A stretch of DNA of 64,000 bases, taken from NCBI GenBank assembly GCA_947568835.1, contig OX387604.1, positions 12,429,076 through 12,493,075 of the forward strand. The letters run 5' to 3'. A program made the position numbers and the translations under genes. How positions within the stretch are numbered: the first letter of the stretch is position 1; the number at the start of each line of letters is the position of its first letter. The stretch comes from Protonemura montana (Eukaryota > Arthropoda > Insecta > Plecoptera > Nemouridae). A model generated the notes under the pieces. The model made no database searches, was not told the origin of the DNA, and was given only the letters and a program-made list of their open reading frames with translations. This document shows positions 12,901 to 23,464 of the stretch, one piece after another.

Positions 12901-15900
12901 TTAATTCTCAGCGAGGCCGTCACCACTAGATTCATTATAATTATACCAGTTGATCGGGCCGTATATACATATCCATCGACCCATTAATATATTCACACCA
13001 ATCAAGCTGTCCAAGTAACGTGCTTAGATGCATCACATACAATTTGATTAAACCATGCAGACATGCAGGAATAAAATGTCCTTAAATATTGTGTCATGGG
13101 CAATTTTTAACAACGATTACTCGAAAACTGTCCTTCATTAAACCGAGAAGACTTATCATCAAAAATCATATCAGCGTGAGCCAATAATTAGTTATGCATT
13201 CCGAATTGTTCTGGCGGTCCGAGGTAGTACGTGCGCAGTACTCGAGGAAGGGTATTCCAGTTCATCTGGTTGCTGTGTTACAAAGACATCGACAGGCTCA
13301 GACCGCACCGCCTCCGCAGTGTCTTCTTGGCCCTGGCCGTTCTGGCACAATGTCACCGCTCAATGTGAATATTTCTCGTCTCAGGATCACGATTTTGCCT
13401 TGCTTATTGGCTGGCAGTTCCCCATTTATCCGCAGTTTTCCGACTCGTAGGAGACGTCTGGTGAAATGTCTTCGAAATAACGTAGAGACCAACGACTGAC
13501 GAGGTATCCTCATGCTTGCAACGATAACGAAATTTTCAACGGTTATTTGTCTGCTAGTTGGCGCATAATCTTTAAAACGATTCAACTCATAGTCGACCGC
13601 CTGCGAAAATCTTTGTCTTGCATACCAAGTGCATGTAGATACGTGGAACTAAAAGCGTTTCGAATCTTTTCTGAAGAGCTCAATTCGCGATTCGTATTTA
13701 ATTGCGCGAAAACTTATGCTCGTCATTCTCTTTAGTTCCAAACACATCTAATTAATGTCTGACAACAAGTTTGTCATCAATCACCAAACGGGTATCTCGT
13801 ATAGAATGCAGAAAAGTAGCCTTCCTAATTTGTAGTCGCGTTGAACAATTTTTATTTCTGGCTATACCAAAACAATATCAGAAATGTTGGACCTGTGGAA
13901 ACCAAGAATGGAAACCCAACAGACTTGTACGTTTTGTCTTACTTTTTTTTTAAGTGGTGCCTGGTGGTCTCTCCAATAATGAAGGTAATTAATATTTGGG
14001 TCGGGTGTCTAAAACTCGAATATCCCTTAACTGGCTGTCAGTTTAGGGCCTTCATGAAATAGTTTTTGCACCTTCTGGCAGACAAGAAAGTGCAGATGGG
14101 CAAGGAATAGCACACGGATTTAGTTTGGTAACTCATGCATGATGAACACAAGTGTCGAGTAGTTTTCAAGGGTAATGACCTACCTAGTACAAGGTGCTAT
14201 GACTGGCTTCCTCGAGTGTTATAGAAGGTAGTAGATGGATAGAATAGATAATTCTGATATGATCATATCACCAATTCCAATTGTACCGGTGAAAATGAAA
14301 CGAGAAGATTGTCGAATGGGCCTAACATGTAGATTAGATTGATTGGCCCTGAAATTGTCTGAAACGGTGAATAACATAACCAGAATCACAGGAAACAATC
14401 TTGAATATCAATTGAAGGGCACGTGCAAGAGTACTTGCGTATTCCCGTTCATAATCTGTTCACACAATAGATGGGCAATGCCAATGTCTTCAGACTTGAG
14501 TCTCTAAAATTGAAAAGTAAATAAAACGTCTTGTTCCCTCCACTCTCCTTTATAGCTGGTAAAGATTGAAAGTGACTTGACTTGCCCAAGTGATACTAGT
14601 TCTAATTAATGGTTACCTGCCCGATTTAGTTACACATTGTTAGATCCGCCGTTGGGTTTAATTGACTTATACTGTTAAAAATAGTAAAGCGTAGAATTAG
14701 ACGGCAATTTGGTATTATAGACCCCCACCTCATTTTCTTTTCGGTTAAGGAACCTTAAACACCGTTAATTTCATGAATAAAATATTTGTAATCAAATTGA
14801 ACTGTTTTAAATAAAGGGTCAGTAAATCCCAGGCGAATAATTCACTTTCGGTCAATACCCTTTTACAAACATTTTTTTTTGTCTGCTCCTTCTTTATATG
14901 GCGCAATTTCAGAATGTACTCGTTTTTTTTTTGTTTTAACCAAAAATCATGATAATATAATATGAATAAATTACTTTGATTAAATATTTTGCTAGCCCAG
15001 GGGCAAGGTTTTTATATTTTTCCAGGGCTGAATCCATAAAAAGTTTTTTTCGGCCATGTTCTGCATATTTGTAGGCAGGCAAAGGTACATCATGATGGTG
15101 TATTTTAATTCATGCGAATACAAGACAGCTGAATCCTCTTATTTGGTAACCACAAACCTTGAACTCGGCAGTGAAATTCTCAATTTATCATCGTTTTTTG
15201 TGATCTCTTAGCCAATAAATAATGAAGCACTCAGATCTGCTCGTTACTTTACTGTGTTGTAAGGAGGAACACAAATATGCAGCCTTGTATGTAATTGCAC
15301 ATTTTCCATGGTGACATGGAACTCTCTCATTTTCAATATTGTACTCCATGCAGATTCTCATGAAATTCGAAAAACTTTTATTACAGAAGCAAATATGCCG
15401 TTCGTAAGCCAATACAATTCTGGCTTTTAGAATGAAACCACAACAGCGTCAGTTTAATCAAAGGAAATCTCACCTTTTCTTTAGAGATAGCACCTATCAA
15501 ATTTGGCACAAGAAAGCTTTTTCCCTCACCAGTGACCTAAACATTCAATCTGTTGTTACTTGTCACACTTGATCGCTTCAAAGGACAAAAATTAGCTTCA
15601 CTTTCAGCTTGCTCGAGCGGAAAGTTAACCGATTTGATCAATCTGATCAATGCTTACAACTCTTTAAAATGCGCAAATTCACATCGCTTGCCGATTGTAA
15701 TGTCAAAGTATTTCCAATTACTGTGTGCACACAGAGTTTTAATTTCTCAATTAAAAAAAAAGTTTGGGAAAAAAGACCGTTTTATTTCACAAATTTTAAT
15801 TAAATTTAAATTAGTAACCGCATACTTTAAATAAATCAAAGAATTCACTCGCGAATTGAAATAAGATACGATTATCAGTGACTTCTATGTAAAATACTTG

Positions 15901-18157
15901 CAAATGGGATAAAATGACTTAGCCAATAAATGCCCGCTAAGCAATTGAGTGACTCGAAAGGGAAAGCACGAGGCAGTTTTATTGTGGTTGGCTTTGGGAT
16001 CCTTCCATTCACGATCAACTTTAGTCAAGTACAAGGTCAAGATCGCACCTCATCTTGCTTATGCTTTAGCACGTGAATATAATTGTCATTGGATACTTTA
16101 TAACCGAAACCTAATTGTCCTCGCTGCTTGTGGGGTCAAGCAACTATCGCTGATACCTACTGTCTCTATGAGCTTATTTAATTTGCTCGAATCCTAAGAT
16201 CGTATCGCCTTCTAACATATTTTGCCGCAAACGGGTTTGTAAATTTTATGTAATATCCAAGTAAGAACATCTAACTGCCACGCCGTGTGATCTTGTAATT
16301 TTAATTCACTCCTGCAAGTTGCGCTTCTATTCGTTGACTATATTCGTTGCTTTTGTTGTTTACTATACCGATAGGATAATTATAATTGTCAAGAGTCATA
16401 ACACAAAGATTGACAGACTTTTTTGAGTGATAGAATACACCATCTTTCATTTATTCTTTTCGTGCATTGAAATCGTTCGAAAACAAACTAGGAAGTTTCT
16501 ATCCTGACATTGGACAATATTGTCTCACCTATTAGTGTGTAAGCTGAGCACCCTGAGAAGACGAAACCTTCTTGATAAAGACTCTCATGACCCGTAGCGT
16601 GAACGCTTCCAGGTTTAAAGATTAAATCATTTTTGCGACTTCTGATCTAGATGAAATGACCGTTGCAAAATCATCCCAAATTCGAAGAAATTATAGTGCT
16701 GATGGCATCAAGCAAGATTGTTATACCCAGTAACTAACAAGAAAATGCAACTGGGAAATAGCCCTTAGCAGTTTAACTTTTCAATGGGAGGGCTTCAACG
16801 AGAAGATATAATTATATTTATAAGGTAAGTAGATGTTTAGTTGCAGTGGATCTCGTTTGTTGCTATATTGGCATGGACATAGATTTGGAAAATAGATTGC
16901 TCAGTGGAGCTTGAAGTTTCATTGTGTGGAGATGAGCAAAAGATCTAATGTGTTTATATCTAGTTAGTATTTTTTATGTAAGACGTCATTAATGAGTGAT
17001 TTCCACCCAGACAGTTTTAATTTAATAGGTTGTGACAGGCAAAGATGTTCAGTCTGACCAATTTACTGGAAAAGATTCATTTTTTGTCGACAACAGCCAG
17101 GCTGAACGATAATGGTTTCTCGACTATCCTCAACAGAGAGTGATTATTTTTTATACTAGGTAGAATATGATTGTTGTCTAATTATGGCGGATGTCGCAAA
17201 AGAAGCCCAGAGATACGTGTGAGTGGGATCAAGAACAAGAAGAAGATTCGTCTACCTGCTTCTTCATATTGCAATAAGACGGCAAGGTCGTCCGTATTCT
17301 TTTGTGCCGGACCTTGAGACCCATGGGATCATCTTCAATCTTGCAAACAATAAAACATTATAGCTAACTCTCATTTTTTTACACCAGGTACATCATCACC
17401 GATAATTCTGAGACATAGGATAGACCATAGACCATCATTTTTCAGGGTTCAGTCGATTTTTTTGTCTAGTAGTCTCGTCTCATCTAATTCAGACGTTCTT
17501 TGCGCTGGTTCGTACTGTGACATGGGAAATGATCATTGAACAGGATGACTTGCCACTTATTCTACGGGTTACTATTTGTAGACGCCAATGCAAATCACAA
17601 ACCAAACATTTGTAGGGGCCAATTAAGTGCATATATCAAATTTCTCACATCTAATCGTTCAGAATCTATGCCATTTGCACATTTGTATATTTTTGGTTCG
17701 AGCAAGTTGGTCGGGCCGCGCAGTACGAATCCGTTATCAAATCGAGTGTCACAAGAACTTGTTATACTCTATTTCTCATCAGCTGATGAGTTAATATTAT
17801 TCTAACTGGCTAATATTGACGTTTATAATTTACTTTCAAAGGCCGCGGTGGTGTGCAAATGGAGAAAGTACAATTTTGGCGCGAATCTTTAAATACGAAG
17901 TAATTCATTGTGTATCGAGTAAATATAAAAATATTGCCACAAATATGTTTCTTTGCGTGTGCTTTTTTAGGATACTGCTACTCGTTCTTCTCATGAATAA
18001 GTGGACGTTAGCAGTGGCGTCTTGTGTGGACAATCTTTCAAAGAAGTCTTACCTGTCTTTGCAAAGGTGGTGTCGTGTAAGGGGTTGGCAGATAGATGTT
18101 GTTCGAAGTCGCCAGTGTCGCTCGGTTGTTCCTCTTGTTGCTTGAAATTGACGCCAT
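2692..18157 (-). CDS. ndl: Nudel-like type II transmembrane mosaic serine protease (10 coding exons)
   Basis: Exons, all minus: 18157-18053, 11051-10850, 10712-6435, 5624-5430, 5153-4850, 4571-4461, 4212-4102, 3956-3807, 3512-3226, 3125-2692. Phases agree at every junction and the sum is 2058 codons plus stop. Approximate order: cytoplasmic residues 1-76; signal-anchor helix 77-99; Thr/Ser/Pro/Asn-rich stem 103-1528; LDLa 1529-1562; four-cysteine LDLa 1563-1593; LDLa 1594-1631; SRCR-like domain to about 1760; activation site RRSR|IVGG near 1774; trypsin fold with His1815 (SAGHC), Asp1865 (NDISLL) and Ser1964 (GDSGGP); Asp1958 predicts cleavage after Lys/Arg; C-terminal LDLa. In flies Nudel acts in the perivitelline space, starting the dorsoventral protease cascade and helping eggshell cross-linking. 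The name rests on module order and on motifs such as GGRDAC and NDISLLR recalled from Nudel. Corin is the alternative but would carry Frizzled domains. The end is uncertain because Drosophila Nudel continues with more modules. Confidence 0.8.
4307..4324. repeat. G18 homopolymer
   Basis: Eighteen G in a row lie in an intron of the protease gene between the exon ending at 4461 and the exon starting at 4212. Confidence 0.9.
5992..6049. repeat. Double C homopolymer (C21 and C27)
   Basis: Runs of 21 and 27 C are separated by ten bases, in the intron between the giant stem exon and the first LDLa exon. Such tracts slip easily, so their lengths are not reliable. They could form i-motif or G-quadruplex structures. 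Confidence 0.9.
6435..10712 (-). other. ndl: Giant 4.3 kb exon coding the mucin-like stem of the protease
   Basis: One uninterrupted exon of 4278 bases codes about 1426 residues between the membrane anchor and the first LDLa module. It starts after the acceptor ATCTCTTGTTGCAG and ends at CCG|GTAAGTG. It has no recognisable fold. It is rich in Thr, Ser, Asn, Pro and Lys, with many Asn-x-Ser/Thr glycosylation sites, an Ala-Pro stretch, and a poly-Thr run near residue 860 coded by a GTG/GGT-type repeat on the plus strand around 8405-8447. It is probably an extended, heavily glycosylated stalk. The poly-Thr tract is likely to vary in length between alleles. Confidence 0.8.
11052..18052 (-). other. 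ndl: First intron of the protease gene (7 kb, no gene seen)
   Basis: AT-rich sequence lies between the phase-0 donor at 18052 and the acceptor at 11052. A more GC-rich patch at 13,190-13,590 is open for about 95 codons on the minus strand and about 100 on the plus strand, but neither product is recognisable. No other coding exon, RNA gene or transposon could be supported. Confidence 0.5.
18053..18157 (-). other. ndl: Predicted first coding exon of the Nudel-like protease
   Basis: On the minus strand an ATG at 18157 opens 35 codons ([15 protein letters not shown]...) rich in Asn, Thr and Pro. They end exactly at a strong donor, CAG|GTAAGA, in phase 0. The next coding exon, which starts at 11051 behind the acceptor TTTGTTACAG, is also phase 0, and no in-frame ATG precedes the membrane anchor there. 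The 35 residues would complete a short cytoplasmic N-terminus, as expected for a type II anchor. The link is inferred from phase and splice signals across a 7 kb intron; no transcript shows it. Confidence 0.55.
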
Positions 18158-19160
18158 CGCAGGAATTTACTACAGAAATCACCTTTTACACGTTTATTTA
18201 CAACGAGTCATTTTTACAAAATAAAATATCAATCACTACGATCCTTCGTGAATGCATTTTCACATCGTTTATAATAAATTAAGTCCGATCTAATTAATGA
18301 AAAAAAGTCTTAATAAAACTGTCAAAAGATGAGAAATTCTACGTGTGCGCGCAAATATTTAAACAGTGTTCGTTCAAGTCACCCCGTTAAAACTTATTAC
18401 AGAACAACTAAAAACAACGAACGATTTACAGGAAATGTTCAAGTTTTCTTCCCACTTCGCCTCGTGCGTATTAGAGACCACAGCTTTGCTAGATGTGTCT
18501 TCGAAAGTGAATTTATATTTACTAAACCATCTTCATATAATTCAGTCGGTGCTATCCCTTCCGTAACCATCTTACCTCACACTTGAATATTACCTTCAGC
18601 CAATCACGAGACAGCGAAGAAGAATAACGCTCCTGGCGGACAAATGCGTTTACCAAGAGTTCATTGTCATTAGGCAAGTTTACCCAGTGCGGCAAATCAT
18701 ACAACTAGAAGTTCCTTCACCTTCAACGAATCTTTCAAGACCAATGACTTTTTGCTTTAGGGCGAGAATCGATTTCGTTTACTACCGGAGTATATACCGA
18801 ATTAATTATTTTATTTTCTGTTACGCTTGTATTAAAAGCTCTGCACTTAAATGAAATCATTGATCAATGGATTGCTGAAGGCAACTTGATTTCGAGCTGA
18901 GTTTGCTCGTGTGCTGAGCCGAGGTGCGCAATTATATTGACAAAACAAAACAAAAATAGAAGCAATAATAAATAAAGAAGAGTGGGAACGCGATGAATGG
19001 AAACAGTAACTGCTGCCCGCTTTGTGTAGACTTGCACGTTCATTTAACAGTGCGTTAAGTGCCTTGACATGAAATTTCATGCGAGAGCATAGCGTAGCAG
19101 TTGATGGCAGGAAACAAGAACTTTAAGGATCCAACACAGGACGCAGGACGTGCTTTTCCA

Positions 19161-19545
19161 CTGCTGAATTCTGAGTATCTAACGACGCACTGTCCTTCAG
19201 AATCCTGTGTGTCTAACGATGCACTCCCCATCTGAATCCAGCGTGTATAACGACGCAATGCCCTGTTGAATCCTACGTTTAAAACGACGCATTGCCCTCC
19301 AGAATCCTGATGTCCAACGACGCACTGGCCTGCTGAATCCTGCATGTATAACGACGCAATGACCTGCTTAATCCTGGGTTCTTCACGACGCATTGCCCTG
19401 GTTAATCCTGCGTGTCTTACGACGCACTTCTCTGTTGAACCCTGCTTGTATAACGACACACTTTCCTGCTGTGTCCTGCTTGTCTAACGACCTATTGAAC
19501 TGCTGAATCCTGCGTATATCACGACGCACTGGTCTGACTAAATCA
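19161..19545. repeat. 34-bp minisatellite, about 11 copies
   Basis: Units of about 34 bp carry the core TAACGACGCACTG followed by a CCCTGCTGAATCCTGCGTG-like stretch. About 11 diverged copies follow one another. Since 34 is not a multiple of three, a minus-strand frame through the array repeats every 34 residues (recurring GQCVV), so this open frame is a by-product of the repeat. Flanks 18,158-19,160 and 19,546-20,262 hold no supported gene. Confidence 0.85.
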
Positions 19546-20262
19546 TAGACACCATTGTGCCCAATCAATATTGCCAGGATCATTCCAAGGACGACGTTTG
19601 GTGCGCCTTTGGCAATTTAGTCTTCAAAGCAGCCAGATGAGCCAAGGTTTGATGGTTTACACCATGGATCCTCTCCTTACCTTATTATCCCTTCCTTATC
19701 CTTATTAGACCATGGGGCGCATCCTTTGGTCGTCTTTGAACCAAACTAAAATCAACCCTGTCTGTCCAGGTTACATAGACACATAAAAATGAAAAAAAAT
19801 CAAGAAAATACAAATATACACACACACTATTACCGCCAGTTTTTCTGAGGGACGATTAAAAGCATTGTTAAGTTCACATTGTTTGCAGTTTTAATAATCA
19901 GTAATTGATACCTAGAGAAACTTTGACACGACGGAATAATGAGCAATTATGGTTTTGTGGGAAATAAATCGAATCCCTTTACCCAACAGGGCGAATAGGT
20001 GCTATTCAAAACAACACTTACAAAAAGAAAACTTATTTCTATGAAAGGTTATAAAGAAAAGTAGCTTTAATTGATATTGAGTTCGATATGGATCTTCTTA
20101 AAAACAGAGCCCTACCAAACTCACAATAAAGAATTGTACTAGCCGTTTGTCGTATTCACCGCCAGAAATCAAAATGTTGCTAAGAAATACTACAATATTC
20201 TTGTTTCTGAGGTAATGCATAGGCTTAGTTACATTCTTTAATGCTAATTTGAGTCATTGAGT

Positions 20263-21514
20263 CTACGAGTACTTTTTCGTTGATAGAGCATCCATAATAT
20301 GTTGAAATGTCTGTGAGCTGAGACCTGTACTTTGGGAAGGCTGATACATGTTTCCAGACCTTTTCCAAAGTATATCTTCATCAGCCTCGTCTTCAGCTGG
20401 TGGCTCATAATTGTACTTGGCATAGTAAACTGCTGCAAACCCAGAATATATCAGTAGAGCTGCTGTGAATATTTGAAACACTGCCCAAAATTTATATGAG
20501 CCTTCGTTGATAATAAAATCGTAGTAGCCATTGGACGAGTCGCTTACACCCCCTGCTTTCCCCATTTCCCGAGACTCGCTGGAAAAGTCGTTATCTTCAT
20601 GGTCGGCTGTGTCTTCAGTTGAACGCTTCACCCTAGAAAATAGCAAAAAAATCCTAAGTGCAATAGTTATGTGCATGAATTATGAATGTTGGTATTTATT
20701 TATAAACATTATTAATAAATAGTAAATATATGAATATGAATAATCAGACACCCTCTAAAATTCTATTCCTGTCTGGGAATAATTGAAAGGGTAAAAGCGT
20801 TGAGTTTATAGGTACATAAATAGGTTAATAGATAATAGGTTTAGAGCCAGCGTTAATGTTAAACTTTCTGCTGAGTATATGTGCCGGCAAAACGTGGTAA
20901 CAGTAGGTGCCACCCGATGGCTCTTGAGACAAACTTTTGACTCTTTTGACTCTTTTGTTCTTTAAACAAACCTCTATAATTAAATAATCACTACTCAAAA
21001 TATCGACATGTGTGTATCAATCGTTGTGGTTATCATTACTAAAGATTAATTTAGCCCAAATCAGACTCAAATGCGAGTAATCACCGAGAAATAACGAAAT
21101 GATATTTCTTGACAATTGAAACGACGGTGACTCCATCTAGTAGCACCCTCCAATTTTCTCGGTAAAGTAGTTTTTTGGTAACCATTTTTTGCGAAGCAGT
21201 TTAACCGTTGAATTAAAAATGAATGCTATGGTATTATGGTTACTAAACCGCGTTAACAAAACAAAATTTTGATAATAACATAAAAATAACTCAATAAAAT
21301 ACTTCATGTACTTCAATAAAGTAGGTAATTTTCGTACGTACCTCTCAATGGGTGCAGGATACTGCAAAGATGAGGTGTTCGTTTTATTAATTTGGTGCAG
21401 TTGCGATTGAATTGGCACTCTGATATAAGTTGCATCATTCCTCGGCAACGTAAACATCATCACGCATAAAATGAAAAGTGCCCTCAATGGCCAGAGCACT
21501 GAAGTTGGCGCCAT
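20263..21514 (-). CDS. Small secreted-type single-pass membrane protein, 180 residues, unknown family
   Basis: Two exons, 21514-21342 and 20632-20263, join in phase 2. The start is the ATG of MAPTSVLWPLRALFILCVMM, a clear signal peptide. An acceptor (poly-T then CTAG) lies only two bases upstream, so a 5' UTR intron is likely. The mature part has Asn-x-Ser/Thr sites, then a dibasic RVKRS at about residues 58-62 that a furin-like protease could cut, an acidic Ser-rich stretch, a membrane helix at about 107-129, and a 50-residue acidic and Ser/Thr-rich tail. A minus-strand ATTAAA lies at 20237-20242, about 20 bases past the stop. I do not recognise the family. The layout resembles the upstream neighbour at 23.5-25.8 kb, without evident sequence similarity. 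Confidence 0.65.
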
Positions 21515-21516
21515 CT

Positions 21517-23464
21517 CTAGAAAAAAAAAATAATAATAATTATGGTTGAACACTCATTTTTTAGTTTGTGTAACAGCCTGTGTTGGCAGATTTTTCGTTG
21601 CTATGCAACCCGCGATACATTAAACCAGTAAAAGTTGCATACCTGTAGCTTGAAATAGAAAAATAAATTAACGGTCTTAACCAAACTTATAATTTTAAAA
21701 CTAAGTGAAGGTGGTGACTTATTATGGTAACTCGGTATAATGGTAACCTAATCGTTGCAGGTACTGGAATGACGTCATCAATTAGCAATATTGTTAAGTT
21801 ACACAAATTTGTGCTAATTGTCAAACAATTATTGGTCGAGACTGTTTTTTTCCCGAATCTAATGAAATACCGCTAGGCACACACACGTGTCAATCACATT
21901 GGTTTTGCAACAGCAATCATTAACAGTTACCCACATAGGCACTGTTTTCAAGTTTGTATATTAGAATCGTGACATATCTTAGAATGAGATGAAGACGTCA
22001 AGGTGCAAACTGCATTATGCAAATGCACACGAGAAATTGCTGTAGCCTGTATGACACGTACCATCATAAAAAAAGTAAAGTGATTTTACGATTTTCAAAA
22101 TAGCTTCCATATAAATACAAAATGGCAGCTGTAACGGTTAGAAAAGCGATGAAAACATTCGGGAAAAGCCTTAATATTTATAAAAGCATCCGGACTATCT
22201 TCACAGTGCCAATGGATTTTTACTGTCGATTTGAAATCTGGCGTAGCAAGAATTTGAATTGCACATTAAATTATTTTAAGCATTCTATGCGTACATTGTC
22301 TTAATTCAAGCATTGAAAAAAAACACTCGATAAACTGACAGAAATTGTATGATTCCCTCGTGATGCCATTAGTGAGCATGCCAGCATTCAACAGTGAATA
22401 TTGTGAAAAAATGTGTACGTACCCTTTTCAATATTATTGTCGCCTCACTTCAGTAGCATTTCTGATAATCTTCATAAATACAACTGACTAATTAAAAAAA
22501 AAAAACTTTAAATAAGAATTGTTATAGAAATTACCCAAAAAGCTTAGAGATGCTCATCGGCCTAAGTCTTGGAGAACGACTGAATATCTAATTCTCTTTT
22601 ACTGATATTTTCTTGTATTTTCCCCTCACTCCCCCTCCACCACGGCAACTCATACTTTGGCTAATAATTAATGCAGATCGATTTTCTACTGACTAAGTTC
22701 ATGCATCTCGCCAAACAAACAAGATAACGGCAGTAGCTGATGCCGTGACCAGATATGTGACACTTCTAATTTATTACGTCTACGCACACGTTTCCATTTT
22801 TCTCAGCGAAAATTGAATTCTGATACGAAAATCAAACAAGTATTTGTCTTATCCTAGTTTGTATGTACGTTACGAATTCCTTTCTTATTTTCACTGCATT
22901 ACTTTATTTTGCAAATTTAAATGTATAACATTTATAATGAATTTTTAATAATAAGTAAAAAATACACCTGTCAATCAACCATAGTGTGTAACATTTTTTT
23001 AATCAGTGCAAATACAGCCCCAGAAAGTATTTGACATTAAAGAAGGTGCTTGACACCATGTTAAATTGAACAAGACGAGGAAATGGACCAAATTCTACAT
23101 ATTCGTGAATTTATTTCTGCGTTTGTTATTTTTTTCTGTGGCAATCAGTCTTTTCAATGCCTTTCTCGTAATTTACAGTCACTACAGTCGTTTTTTGTTT
23201 CTTGTTTTTTGCGTTTATTGTGTTCGCTTGCATTTACTATTGCTGTTGCACAGCGTTCAACAAAACATCAATTAATTAACCACCAAGGGCTCATTCGAAT
23301 GAATCGAGTTACTATGAATTGTTATTCGTCAAAAAAATGAAGTATTTGCCTTTTGGAAGCTTGCATCGGCTAACAATTGCTTATGTATAAATCAGGATTT
23401 TTCTGGACAGGGGTTCAACAAAAATGTAATCAGTTCAATTTTCTTTTATTACAACAAAAATGTG
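21517..23464. other. Noncoding stretch between two membrane-protein genes
   Basis: AT-rich sequence with no supported coding exon. It should contain the 5' UTR and promoter of the 20.3-21.5 kb gene (minus strand), but no core promoter motif stands out. The plus-strand open frames at 23,066-23,340 overlap each other in different frames and look random. Confidence 0.4.
23445..23450 (-). terminator. Poly(A) signal AATAAA for the proline-rich protein gene
   Basis: The plus strand reads TTTATT here, which is AATAAA on the minus strand, about 15 bases past the stop codon. Confidence 0.5.

Noticed and set aside
19055-19583. Minus-strand open frames of 134 and 66 codons with recurring GQCVV
   Set aside because: They arise from the 34-bp minisatellite read through all frames; no start context, domain or splice sites.
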